Shown: in pieces, positions 24,448 to 32,877 of the stretch
Position numbering within the stretch: the first letter of the stretch is position 1
How the letters are laid out: each line of letters starts with the position of its first letter
DNA from: CAZHJG01 sp964533425
Lineage (GTDB): Bacteria; Patescibacteriota; Saccharimonadia; Saccharimonadales; UBA4665
Assembly: GCA_964533425.1 (NCBI GenBank)
Contig: CAZHJG010000004.1
Location: forward strand, 1 to 41,097
Direction of reading: 5' to 3'
Length of the DNA stretch: 41,097 nt
Made by a program: the position numbers and the translations under genes
The notes under the pieces: generated by a model
What the model was told of the DNA's origin: nothing
The model's input: the letters and a program-made list of their open reading frames with translations, nothing else
The model's database searches: none

Positions 24448-24981
24448 CTATTCAGCTTTTTCGGCGGATTGATCGTGAGCGGCCAGCGCGGCTTCGGCTT
24501 TGGCTTCCAGCTTGGCTTCTTCTTGGGCCTTTTCTTCGGCCTTGGCTTCGGCTTCTTTGGCGACTTCTTCGCGCAATTTGGCTTCTTCGGCTTCGGCAGC
24601 GGCGTCGTGCACGGCATTGACGGCGTCACGGTCGAATTCCACGCCGGTCATGCGAGCTGATTTACCGGTGCGTTGACGCATGTAGCTCAGGTAGTTGCGG
24701 CGGACTTTGCTGCGCTTGGTGACTTCAACTTTCACGACCAGCGGGCTGTGGAGTAAAAAGCTTTTTTCGACACCGATGCCGCTGGAGATACGTCGCACGG
24801 TGATGCGGCTGGTATGGCTGCCCTTGAGGTCGGTGCGGATAACAAGCCCCTGGAAAATCTGAATACGCTCTTTGTTGCCTTCACGGATCTTCTGGTGCAC
24901 ACGAACGGTATCGCCGCTCCGGACATCGACGACGGCCGACTTCTTATACTGGTCGTTAATTTTCTGAATCACACTTTGCAT
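24448..24981 (-). CDS. rplS: Ribosomal protein bL19 with acidic/alanine-rich extension
   Basis: bL19 sits at the interface of the ribosomal subunits. The first 115 residues are a normal bL19, including SGDTVRVHQKIREGNKERIQIFQG, VRRISSGIGVEKSF and KVRRNYLSYMR. After that comes a tail of about 60 residues made almost only of Ala, Glu and Lys, a long charged helix not found in ordinary bL19. The ATG at 24981 is the expected start; a GTG two codons earlier is possible. TAGAAT (24991-24996, minus strand) ends 9 nt upstream of the ATG. Confidence 0.95.
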   Translation of the reverse strand: MQSVIQKINDQYKKSAVVDVRSGDTVRVHQKIREGNKERIQIFQGLVIRTDLKGSHTSRITVRRISSGIGVEKSFLLHSPLVVKVEVTKRSKVRRNYLSYMRQRTGKSARMTGVEFDRDAVNAVHDAAAEAEEAKLREEVAKEAEAKAEEKAQEEAKLEAKAEAALAAHDQSAEKAE

Positions 24982-24990
24982 AGACACTTT

Positions 24991-25099
24991 ATTCTACACC
25001 ACTTCCTCTGTTAATGCAACACATCGCGCGTTTGCCGCACCTGATACGATCCGCATTCCGACTTACTATTTACACTTTAGCGAGCATATGGTTTATAAT
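24991..25099. promoter_or_regulatory. Divergent promoters rplS / orphan 25108
   Basis: Leftward, TAGAAT at 24991-24996 (minus strand) ends 9 nt before the rplS ATG. Rightward, TATAAT at 25094-25099 ends 8 nt before the ATG at 25108. Confidence 0.6.
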
Positions 25100-25107
25100 G
25101 CACTCCT

Positions 25108-25584
25108 ATGACTACAGAGAGTCTGCAAAATCCTGACGACACCATAGTACATATTGCTCGTAAACACCGTCTCAAGCAGCGCCTGGGACAGATTTCAACC
25201 GGTAAACGATTTGATCGGAACGTAACAGCTCCTCTGACGCGCCTTGAAAAAAAGCCGGTGCGGGCCAACGATTTACTCACTACTGTAGTGACTCTTCTGC
25301 ATACCAATGAAACAGGTGTTGCACTCACCGATGAACGGAGCATTAAAATCAGCAAGTACGTAGCAGCCATGACGAGCAAGGTACTCGCTGAGCTACTCGA
25401 CCCCAACAAGCGATTCCCGAGCGGCCTAGAGATCTCGAGTATGAGCCCTAGCGAAGGTGATGAGTATCCGTTACCTCAATTAGAATCTCAGGTAGCCGAG
25501 CCTGAAGTCGTCAATTCGGATGGCACGCCACCCTATGACTTTCAAGCCTCCATGCATTCCCGGTATACAACCCAGGACGCTTAG
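25108..25584 (+). CDS. Hypothetical protein, 158 residues
   Basis: I do not recognise this protein. The first 110 residues are mostly helical and basic, and the last 45 are acidic, Pro/Ser-rich and probably disordered. There is no signal peptide or membrane segment. The ATG follows a perfect TATAAT by 8 nt, so translation is likely near-leaderless. It is divergent from rplS. Its TAG stop overlaps the TAA stop of the convergent pilB gene in the four bases TTAG. Confidence 0.6.
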   Translation: MTTESLQNPDDTIVHIARKHRLKQRLGQISTGKRFDRNVTAPLTRLEKKPVRANDLLTTVVTLLHTNETGVALTDERSIKISKYVAAMTSKVLAELLDPNKRFPSGLEISSMSPSEGDEYPLPQLESQVAEPEVVNSDGTPPYDFQASMHSRYTTQDA

Positions 25585-27188
25585 CCAACAACCCGGAAGA
25601 GTTCTTCCAGCGTCGTCTGCCCGGCAATCACTTTGAGCATGCCGTCTTGCAGCATGGTGCGCATGCCGGATTGGCGGGCAGCTTCTTCGAGGGTTTGCGT
25701 CGTTACCGAGACTGAAGGATTTGCCAAAATCGCGCGAATCGGCTCGCTCATGGTGAACTGCTCCCGAATGGCCAGCTGGCCTTCGTAGCCGTACGGATTG
25801 GCTTCGGAGCTGCCGGGCTTATAGAGTTGTAAGCCATCAAGGTTCGGCTTTTCGATACCTTCAGGCAGCGTCGCCATGACTTCGTTGATCTGTTTCCACT
25901 CGGCCTCTGACGGTGCATATGGCTGCTTGGTTTTGTCATCCAGCCGACGGATCAGGCGCTGCGCCATAACCAGTCGGATGGCGGAAATAAACAGCGGGTT
26001 TTGGCCGATAATGTCGGCGATACGGGTCAGAGCCGCCGCGGCTGAGCCGGCGTGGAAAGTGGCCAGCACGAGATGTCCGGTCAAGGCGGCCTGCAGCCCT
26101 GTTTTGGCGGTGTCCATATCACGAATCTCGCCAACCATCACGATGTCCGGGTCTAGGCGCAACACAGCGCGCAGCTTGTCGGCGAAACTGTTGTCGTTAC
26201 CGCCTTCTTTGGAACGGACGGAAATCTGGGAGATGCCGGGAAATTGATACTCCACTGGGTCTTCAATGGTAATGATTTTGCGCTCTTCACTATTCAGGGT
26301 GTTGAGCATGGAGTACAGCGTGGTCGTTTTACCCGAGCCCGTCGGGCCGACGATCATGACTAGCCCGCTGGGCTTGGCGATAATCCCGTCCACCACTGCT
26401 CGCTCGGCTTCAGATAATCCAAGACGGTCCAGGGTGTACATTTCGGCGTCCATATTGAACAGCCGCATCACGACATCCATACCGCTGATAGTTGGCACCG
26501 TTTCCAGCCGCACGTTGATGTCAACGTCCGTGCCGTCAGCCATGGTGATCTTTTGGGCGATGTGGCCTTGCTGGGCCTCATCGGAGGAGGTGGAGACATT
26601 ACCGGCGCTGGCGATGGCGCCGATGAGCACCCGGTATTTGTCCTGGTTCAGGCGGGCGATCGGATGCAGCACGCCATCGATGCGAAACCGGATTCTGACA
26701 TAGTCGGGCTGGGTTTCGATGTGAATATCCGAGGCATTCAGCCGGTGGGCCTGGGCCACCAGATAGGCCAGCATGTCGTCGGCCCGAACCTGCTCAAGCA
26801 TGGCCGAAACCTGGCTGATCAGCTCTTCATTGCCAGTCTGGTTGATCACAATATCCTGGTACACCACCTGCTGCGGCGGATCGTACAGCTGCATGTAATC
26901 TCGGTAGCCGGTGTCCGAAATGATGGCAAAGTTGACGCGCTGATCTTGGAACCGTTGCCGCAGACCGACAATCGCTTGCTGTGAGGTGGTCGTGGTGATA
27001 CCAAAGAGGATGTTGCTCTGATCGGCCCGGATCGGCACCACTCGTTGCTCCTTGAGCTCGGGTATGCTCAGTATTTCCTTGTACAACACCTTATTCTGGA
27101 GCTGCGAAGTGTCAAAATAATCCAGACCGAGCACCCGGGCACGGCGCTGCGTGGCCTGCTCTTCATCGAGGCGAGCGTCCTGACTCAT
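25581..27188 (-). CDS. pilB: Type IV pilus assembly / type II secretion ATPase (PilB/GspE family)
   Basis: This hexameric ATPase powers pilin polymerisation at the inner side of the membrane. The 535-residue protein has an N-terminal MshEN-like domain, the Asp-box region ASDIHIE (152-158), Walker A GPTGSGKTTT (281-290), a Walker B/Asp region IVMVGEIRDMDTA, and the His-box HLVLATFHAGSA. The zinc-binding tetracysteine motif of PilB/GspE is gone: the expected cysteines are Asp417, Thr420, Ser460 and Ala463, and the whole protein lacks cysteine. The start is the ATG at 27188; TATACT ends 9 nt upstream. No pilin genes are in view. Confidence 0.92.
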   Translation of the reverse strand: MSQDARLDEEQATQRRARVLGLDYFDTSQLQNKVLYKEILSIPELKEQRVVPIRADQSNILFGITTTTSQQAIVGLRQRFQDQRVNFAIISDTGYRDYMQLYDPPQQVVYQDIVINQTGNEELISQVSAMLEQVRADDMLAYLVAQAHRLNASDIHIETQPDYVRIRFRIDGVLHPIARLNQDKYRVLIGAIASAGNVSTSSDEAQQGHIAQKITMADGTDVDINVRLETVPTISGMDVVMRLFNMDAEMYTLDRLGLSEAERAVVDGIIAKPSGLVMIVGPTGSGKTTTLYSMLNTLNSEERKIITIEDPVEYQFPGISQISVRSKEGGNDNSFADKLRAVLRLDPDIVMVGEIRDMDTAKTGLQAALTGHLVLATFHAGSAAAALTRIADIIGQNPLFISAIRLVMAQRLIRRLDDKTKQPYAPSEAEWKQINEVMATLPEGIEKPNLDGLQLYKPGSSEANPYGYEGQLAIREQFTMSEPIRAILANPSVSVTTQTLEEAARQSGMRTMLQDGMLKVIAGQTTLEELFRVVG

Positions 27189-27197
27189 ATGCTTCTT

Positions 27198-27243
27198 AGT
27201 ATAACCTCAAGCGCTTTGATTGTCACTTGCTGTTGACTACACT
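27198..27243. promoter_or_regulatory. Overlapping divergent promoters pilB / SpoU methyltransferase
   Basis: Leftward, GTGACA (27221-27226, minus strand) and TATACT (27198-27203) are 17 bp apart. Rightward, TTGATT (27216-27221) and TACACT (27238-27243) are 16 bp apart, with the -10 ending 6 nt before the ATG. The two -35 boxes touch, so the polymerases should compete. Confidence 0.65.
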
Positions 27244-27249
27244 ATCATC

Positions 27250-27747
27250 ATGCGCCAACTCATACTGATCGTCCACAATCTGCGCAGCGTGCACAATGTC
27301 GGCTCTCTGCTTCGAACCGCCGACGGGTTGGGCGTGCAAACAGTGTATCTGACTGGCTACACGCCATATCCCACCTCGTCAACAGACGAGCGGCTGCCGC
27401 ACATTGCCCGTAAAGTGGATGCTCAGATAGTCAAAACCGCTCTGGGCGCCGAAAAGACAGTGTCGTGGCGGCATGTGGTTGACGTACAAGAAGTTCTGAC
27501 GACTTTGAAGCAGCAAGGCTATCTGTTGGCCGCTCTGGAGCAGGCGGCCGGGGCGACAGCCTTGCCGGACTTCAAACCGCCTACTAAGCTGGCTCTCATC
27601 GTCGGACGAGAAGTTGAGGGCTTGGAGCCAGAAATCCTGGCGCTCTGCGATCTGGCGCTGGAAATTCCCATGCTTGGCAAGAAAGAGTCGTTTAACGTCG
27701 TGCAGGCCGCGGCCATGGCCCTCTTCCACTGCCGGTACCATCCATAA
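27250..27747 (+). CDS. SpoU/TrmH-family RNA 2'-O-methyltransferase
   Basis: The 165-residue protein is a SPOUT-fold methyltransferase with the three SpoU motifs. Motif 1 is HNLRSVHNVGSLLRTAD with the catalytic Arg and the Asn, motif 2 is LALIVGREVEGL, and motif 3 is IPMLGKKESFNVVQAAAMALF. It should methylate a ribose in tRNA or rRNA; the exact site cannot be told, since the protein is a minimal domain with no extra RNA-binding region. An upstream in-frame TTG exists, but the ATG at 27250 lies 6 nt after the -10 and starts directly at motif 1, so the mRNA is probably leaderless. Confidence 0.88.
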   Translation: MRQLILIVHNLRSVHNVGSLLRTADGLGVQTVYLTGYTPYPTSSTDERLPHIARKVDAQIVKTALGAEKTVSWRHVVDVQEVLTTLKQQGYLLAALEQAAGATALPDFKPPTKLALIVGREVEGLEPEILALCDLALEIPMLGKKESFNVVQAAAMALFHCRYHP

Positions 27748-27777
27748 AGCACAGAAGGGTTTGCTTTTGGCTAAATC

Positions 27778-27786
27778 TGGTATAAT
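27778..27786 (+). promoter_or_regulatory. Extended -10 promoter of the CAP-domain gene
   Basis: TGG-TATAAT is identical to the PBP and methyltransferase promoters in this window. The predicted leader is about 33 nt, A-rich, with no Shine-Dalgarno. A weak hairpin (AAAGCA with TGCTTT, from 27747) just before it could end the upstream gene's transcript. Confidence 0.6.
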
Positions 27787-27825
27787 ACCTCTTGTAAACC
27801 ACCAAAACAAAAACTAGCAAAAAAT

Positions 27826-28752
27826 ATGGCTATTGCCACCAGATCAAAACGTACTACATCCCATTATAAAAAACGCAGTGGCCGGCACCACCGGCACAGC
27901 AAGACGTACCTGAAGACCTACTGGCCGTATTTACCAATGTTGCTCATCGTGGGCATCGGCATTGCCGTGAACGCCTTGTGGAGCGCCGGCGGTGTGCTGG
28001 GCACCAGCAGCAACTACAGCAGCGGCGACCTCCTGGGCAGCACCAACCAGGCGCGAGAGCTGGACAATGAAACCGATCTGACCATCGACCCCTTACTGAC
28101 CGCCGCCGCCCAAGCCAAGGCCAACGACATGGTCAAGCGCAATTACTGGGCTCACAACACGCCGGACGGCAAAACACCCTGGACTTTCATTACGGCCGCC
28201 GGTTATCAGTACCAGGAAGCCGGCGAAAACCTAGCCTATGGCTTCCCCGATGCGACCGACACCGTTACCGGCTGGATGAACAGCCCCGAACACCGTGCCA
28301 ATATCCTGAATGCTGCGTATCAAAATGTGGGCTTCGGGGTCGCCAGCTCACCGGACTATCAGGGCAAGGGGCCGAAAACCGTTGTGGTTGCCGAATATGG
28401 CCGACCGGTGGCGGCTGCCACCACCGTCACCTTCACCGTTCCGAATCCTACGACCGGTACAGCTGGCGCGCAAGACACCAGTCTTAACGGCGCCGGCAAG
28501 GAAATCGCCAGCCGGCCGGTCTCCCGCATTCAACTGCTGACCGGTGGTAACGCCGCTTGGGCCTCACTGACCGTTTCGGCAATAGCTGGCGCGGCGCTAG
28601 CCCTCTTCATCGTCCGCCACTGGTTCCACTTCAAACGCTTCATCAGCCGCAGCGAGCTTTTCATCGTCCACCACCCCTGGCTCGACATCGGCGCCACACT
28701 CATCTTCACACTTGGCTTCATCCTCACCCGCACCAGTGGTTTGATCCGCTAG
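27826..28752 (+). CDS. CAP-domain (SCP-like) membrane protein
   Basis: The 308-residue protein has a basic His/Lys/Arg-rich start and a membrane helix near residues 36-55. An extracellular CAP domain follows, about residues 75-195. Its signatures are KRNYWAHNTPDGKTPW, AGENLAYGF and WMNSPEHRANILNAAYQNVGFGVA. Two more membrane helices lie at about 245-265 and 285-305. Bacterial CAP proteins are secreted or surface-held, and their activity is mostly unknown. The first ATG is used. It is convergent with dnaE, with 24 bp between stops. Confidence 0.88.
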   Translation: MAIATRSKRTTSHYKKRSGRHHRHSKTYLKTYWPYLPMLLIVGIGIAVNALWSAGGVLGTSSNYSSGDLLGSTNQARELDNETDLTIDPLLTAAAQAKANDMVKRNYWAHNTPDGKTPWTFITAAGYQYQEAGENLAYGFPDATDTVTGWMNSPEHRANILNAAYQNVGFGVASSPDYQGKGPKTVVVAEYGRPVAAATTVTFTVPNPTTGTAGAQDTSLNGAGKEIASRPVSRIQLLTGGNAAWASLTVSAIAGAALALFIVRHWFHFKRFISRSELFIVHHPWLDIGATLIFTLGFILTRTSGLIR

Positions 28753-28776
28753 TGATTTATTCGGAACACTTAGTCG

Positions 28777-31700
28777 TTACTTGACGACGAGGTTATCCGA
28801 GCCCACGAGCGCTTTGAGCTTGTCGAGGCCGTCGCTGTCGCTATCGATGCCGCCGGGCAATTTGATGGCCTGCTTTTTGGCTGCTTCGCCGAGCACCAGA
28901 ACAACTTCGGTGTTGCCATGGTGGGAATCAATCGTCTCTTTGAGCGTCAGCAGTGTTTGCTCGTCGTTGGTGCTGTGCAGACGGATGTAGACGCGTGGAG
29001 CGGCCAGTTCGACGCTCGGCGTTGGGTGTTCGACGGCTTCTGGATTGACAGTCTTCTTAACGACACTAGAGGCACGCTTTTGCGGCGGTTTCACTTTTTT
29101 GCCTGTGCCCTGGTAGGCGGAGGCCTGCTCGGCAGTAATTTCCCGCGCGTCATCAACCATCACCTTCACTTCGGCGGCTTGATTACCTTCCTTGTCGCGG
29201 CCGTTGACCTTGCCTTTAATAAGCACTACGCGGTCGCGTTCCCAAAGCCCCACGGTTTGCTGGTAACTGCCCGGGAACAGCACAACTTCGATTTCGGCGT
29301 AGCGGTCTTCTATTTTCACAAATGCCATGCGTTGACCATTGCGCGTCGTGATTTCTCGCACATCAGTTATAGCGCCGCCGATGTTGACTGATTTTTTATC
29401 GTGCTCAACGCTCAAGCTGTTGAGTGGCACCGTTTTTTCGCTTAAAAACGTCTCGAACAACTCCAAAGGATGCTGACTGAGATACAACCCCAGCAGCTCA
29501 CGCTCCCAGAGTAGCTGCTCCCGACTATCGGTCACTGTAGTGGGCGCGACTAATTCCAACTTTGGCTGGTCGATGACAACATCCTCGACCAGGGTACCGA
29601 AGATGTCAGTTTGACCGCTGCTGGCCTGTTTTTGCAAGCGTGCCGCGAAAGCCAGCATCAAATCCAGGTTGTGCAGCAGCAGGCTGCGCTCGCCAAAACG
29701 GTCAAAGGCACCGGCCTTGATCAGGCTTTCCATGGCTTTGCGGTTGACGATGCGGCAGTTTACGCGGCTCAAGTAATCTTCGAGACTGGCGAAAGCTCCC
29801 TCCTGCCGGGCCCGCAGGATTTCTTCAACCGCGCCGGTGCCGACATTCTTAATCGCTGCCATGCCAAAGCGGATTTGATCGGTTTCTGGCACCACCGCAA
29901 ATTCGACAAACGATTCGTTGACGTCCGGCGGCAACACCGTAATGCCCATGTGCTTGCACTCGGTGATCTCGATGGCCAACCGGTCGGTGTCGTCAAAGTC
30001 GCTAGTCATCAAGGCCGCCATGAACGCCGGCGGGTAGTTGGCTTTGAGATAGGCCGTCCAGTAGGCGATCTGCGCATAACAAGTGGCGTGCGCTTTATTG
30101 AACGAATAGTCGGCGAAGGGCTGGATTTGCTTCCACAGCTGGTGGGCCTGCGCCTCTGTCAACCCTTGCTTGACGCAACCGGCAATAAATTTGGGCTCCT
30201 CGGCCTGCATAATATCGCGCTTCTTTTTACCGATCGCTTTGCGCACCAGATCCGCCTCGCCAGCGCTGTAGCCAGCCACCAACTGTAGCAGCTGAATAAT
30301 GTTCTCCTGGTAGACCATCACGCCATAGGTATCTTTTAGAACCGGTTCGAGCGAATCATGGAAATAGCGTATCGGTCCGGCGCTGTTTTTAGCCTCAATG
30401 AAGCGGGGAATCTCCGCCATCGGCCCGGGACGATACAGCGCGTTCATAGCGATTAGGTCTTCAAACAAGGTCGGCTTTAACTCCTTCAAATACCGTTTCA
30501 TGCCGGCCGATTCAAATTGAAAAACGCCTGTGGTATCGCCTTGCTTAAATAGTTCGAACGTCTTGGGGTCATCATTTGGAATGTCGTTCAAAGCAATATC
30601 GTTTTTGTACACCCGGCGAATGATGCGCAGCGCGTTGTTCAGAATCGTGAGGTTTGACAGGCCAAGAAAATCCATTTTAAGCAAGCCAAGCTCTTCAATC
30701 GGACCCATTGAATACTGGGTAGCGATCACGCCCTTTTGGGCCATTTCCAGCGGTGTGTAGTAGACAATGTCCTCGGGCGCAATCACCACGCCAGCGGCAT
30801 GTACACCGTGCGAGCGAATGGTGCCTTCCAGCTGAACCGCCAGATCAAAGACTTGTTTTGCGGTCTCACTTGTTACATATTCGTGCTTTAAGTCGTGATC
30901 TTTTTCAAGCGACGTGGCCAGCGGAATGTGACGGCCTTGCACCGGCGGCGGAATCATTTTGGCAAGACGATCGGCTTCAGCATAGGGAACTTGGAGTACG
31001 CGGGAGACATCTCGCACGGCATTTCGAGCAGCCATCCGACCGAAAGTAACGATATTGGCAACGCGCTCCTTGCCATATTTTTCAACACAGTACTGGATCA
31101 CTTCATCGCGGCGCGTATCTTGAATGTCGATGTCAATGTCGGGCATGCTGATCCGTCCGGGATTGAGGAAGCGTTCAAACATCAAGCTGTACTTCAGCGG
31201 TTCGATCTCGGTGATTCGGACAGCGTACGAAACAATTGATCCGGCGGCTGAACCGCGCCCTGGCCCAAAGATAATGCCTTGGTCCTTGCCCCATTTGATG
31301 AAATCCTGCACGATCAGAAAGTAGCCATTAAAGCCCATGGAGTCGATGATGTCGAGTTCGTATTCGGCCCGCTCAATAATCTCTTGGTTGAGTAGTTTTT
31401 TAGCTTTCGCTTCGGTCAGCGCAACGCTCTCGGCCAGAGGCACATCACCGTAGCGCCACGCCAAACCCTGCCAAACCAGTTTGTGCAGCAACGATTTTTC
31501 CGTTTCGCCCGCTGGCACCGGAAACTTAGGGATGAGAATACTGCCCAGTTCAATCTGCACGTCACAACGCTCAGCAATTTGTTTGGTGTTCGAAATTAAT
31601 TCTGGGTGCTCGTCACCCCAGCGCTCGATCACTTCCTCGGGCTTGGTAACGTGCAGCTCGAAATCCTTCAGACTCATGCGCTTTTCGTCGCTTAGGAAAG

Positions 31701-32424
31701 AGCCAGTCTGCACGCAGAGCAAGATCTCGTGGGCGTCCTGGTCCTTGTGGTTCAGATAGTGGGCGTCACAGGTTACCACACAGGGGATGTCGAGGTCTTG
31801 GGCTAGCTTCAGTAGTTGCTCATTGACGGCCTCCTGCTCGGCCCATTTACTGGTGTGAGCCGGGTGACCGTGGTCTTGAATCTCCAGATAGTAGCGATCA
31901 CCAAAAACCTCTTTGTACCAGGCCGCGGTTTCTTTGGCCAGCTGGTACTGGCCTTGCCGGAGGGCGTCGCCAACTTCGCCGTTAATGCAGCCGCTCAGGC
32001 AAATAAGGCCTTCGTTGTGGCTGGCCAATAGCTCGCGATCGATACGCGGCTTGTAATAAAAGCCTTCGAGGTTGGCAATGGTGCTGATAGCCATTAAGTT
32101 CTGATAGCCGGCCTGGTTCATGGCCAGCAGAATCAAGTGGAAGTTCGGCTTGTCCTTGCCTGGGTCCTTATCGTAAAGACTGCGAGCCGCTACATAGGTC
32201 TCAATGCCGATGATCGGCTTTACGCCAGCGGCTTTCGCTTCTTTATAAAACTCGATGGTGCCGCTGAGTGTACCGTGGTCAGTCATGGCGACAGCGTCCA
32301 TGCCGCTTTTCTTGACGTAGTTGATAAGGTCTGGCACTTTGGTCAGGCCGTCGAGTAGGCTGTACTGTGTATGGTTGTGCAGATGCACAAAATCACTGGC
32401 CTTTAGCTGGTTTTTGGTTGCCAA
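28777..32424 (-). CDS. dnaE: DNA polymerase III alpha subunit
   Basis: DnaE is the replicative polymerase. The 1215-residue protein has the N-terminal PHP domain (HLHNHTQYSLLDG, then MTDHGTLSG). The palm has the catalytic aspartates in MPDIDIDIQD and a third further on. Next come the fingers region with the LYRPGPM motif, a helix-hairpin-helix, and an OB domain (VNIGGAITDVREITTRNGQ) near residue 1015. The start is TTG at 32424, backed by GAGGG 5 nt upstream; the nearby ATG at 32429 is out of frame. A TATAAT at 32459-32464 lies within a palindrome. Confidence 0.97.
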   Translation of the reverse strand: MATKNQLKASDFVHLHNHTQYSLLDGLTKVPDLINYVKKSGMDAVAMTDHGTLSGTIEFYKEAKAAGVKPIIGIETYVAARSLYDKDPGKDKPNFHLILLAMNQAGYQNLMAISTIANLEGFYYKPRIDRELLASHNEGLICLSGCINGEVGDALRQGQYQLAKETAAWYKEVFGDRYYLEIQDHGHPAHTSKWAEQEAVNEQLLKLAQDLDIPCVVTCDAHYLNHKDQDAHEILLCVQTGSFLSDEKRMSLKDFELHVTKPEEVIERWGDEHPELISNTKQIAERCDVQIELGSILIPKFPVPAGETEKSLLHKLVWQGLAWRYGDVPLAESVALTEAKAKKLLNQEIIERAEYELDIIDSMGFNGYFLIVQDFIKWGKDQGIIFGPGRGSAAGSIVSYAVRITEIEPLKYSLMFERFLNPGRISMPDIDIDIQDTRRDEVIQYCVEKYGKERVANIVTFGRMAARNAVRDVSRVLQVPYAEADRLAKMIPPPVQGRHIPLATSLEKDHDLKHEYVTSETAKQVFDLAVQLEGTIRSHGVHAAGVVIAPEDIVYYTPLEMAQKGVIATQYSMGPIEELGLLKMDFLGLSNLTILNNALRIIRRVYKNDIALNDIPNDDPKTFELFKQGDTTGVFQFESAGMKRYLKELKPTLFEDLIAMNALYRPGPMAEIPRFIEAKNSAGPIRYFHDSLEPVLKDTYGVMVYQENIIQLLQLVAGYSAGEADLVRKAIGKKKRDIMQAEEPKFIAGCVKQGLTEAQAHQLWKQIQPFADYSFNKAHATCYAQIAYWTAYLKANYPPAFMAALMTSDFDDTDRLAIEITECKHMGITVLPPDVNESFVEFAVVPETDQIRFGMAAIKNVGTGAVEEILRARQEGAFASLEDYLSRVNCRIVNRKAMESLIKAGAFDRFGERSLLLHNLDLMLAFAARLQKQASSGQTDIFGTLVEDVVIDQPKLELVAPTTVTDSREQLLWERELLGLYLSQHPLELFETFLSEKTVPLNSLSVEHDKKSVNIGGAITDVREITTRNGQRMAFVKIEDRYAEIEVVLFPGSYQQTVGLWERDRVVLIKGKVNGRDKEGNQAAEVKVMVDDAREITAEQASAYQGTGKKVKPPQKRASSVVKKTVNPEAVEHPTPSVELAAPRVYIRLHSTNDEQTLLTLKETIDSHHGNTEVVLVLGEAAKKQAIKLPGGIDSDSDGLDKLKALVGSDNLVVK

Positions 32425-32444
32425 AACATCCCTCGATAACTCCT

Positions 32445-32469
32445 AGTGCTATCTCTTAATTATAGCACT
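32445..32469. promoter_or_regulatory. dnaE -10 box inside an operator-like palindrome
   Basis: AGTGCTA (32445-32451) and TAGCACT (32463-32469) are a perfect 7-bp inverted repeat around 11 bp. The dnaE -10 box TATAAT (32459-32464, minus strand) overlaps it. A bound repressor would block initiation. The arms are not in CIRCE order. Confidence 0.5.
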
Positions 32470-32842
32470 CCTCCTCCACCATCCGGCATCCCGAGCCCCG
32501 CGAGGGACCTCGTCCACCCTACCCTCGACCTCCACTCTCTTGTCATCCTGAATTCATTTCAGGATCCACACGAACAATCAGCAGCTCGCTGGAGGACATA
32601 CGTTTTACTCTCATACTCCACCAGCTCTTTCCTTCTCCCTTACTTTGGCCCGCCAAAGTAACAAAGCTCGCCAGACACACGGAAAACCTGACTAGTCTAG
32701 CTGTGCCTGTCGAGCCGGGCTTGTGCGGGACTCGTCGCTTATCGCTCCCCAAACAAGTCCTCCGCGCTCGGTCGACAACCACCGCCAGCCTAATCAGTTT
32801 GCCTTCAGCCTGGCAACCATGGCATCCGCCTAAACGGCGGAT
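32470..32842. other. Gene-free stretch with palindromes and dispersed-repeat sequence
   Basis: I see no convincing gene between dnaE and the YtxH-like gene. The stretch holds an imperfect palindrome ATCCTGAA-TTCA-TTTCAGGAT (32545-32565), the same family as the nusA leader repeat. It also holds a perfect 10-bp inverted repeat TTACTTTGGC-CC-GCCAAAGTAA (32640-32661) and a strong hairpin, ATCCGCC-TAAAC-GGCGGAT (32824-32842). The last could end the leftward galU-ytxH transcript, but lacks a T-run. A 79-codon minus-strand frame (32543-32782) looks like translated repeat. Confidence 0.6.
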
Positions 32843-32875
32843 TCTTATCCTAAGGTCTAAGAACGGAGATCTAAG
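32843..32875. repeat. Short heptad-unit array after the YtxH-like gene
   Basis: Four consecutive 7-bp units read TCCTAAG (32848), GTCTAAG (32855), AACGGAG (32862) and ATCTAAG (32869). TTCTTA and TAAGAA (32843-32848 and 32858-32863) form a small inverted repeat. The array ends 2 bp from the stop codon of the YtxH-like gene. Confidence 0.65.
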
Positions 32876-32877
32876 GC

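Noticed and set aside
32422..32429. ATG at 32429 as the dnaE start
   Set aside because: It is out of frame with the DnaE coding sequence; the TTG at 32424 is in frame and has GAGGG at normal spacing.
32445..32469. A CIRCE element at dnaE
   Set aside because: The arms read AGTGCTA then TAGCACT with an 11-bp spacer; CIRCE has GCACTC then GAGTGC with 9 bp.
32543..32782. A 79-codon minus-strand frame in the gene-free stretch
   Set aside because: It is read through palindromes and dispersed-repeat sequence and has no supported start.
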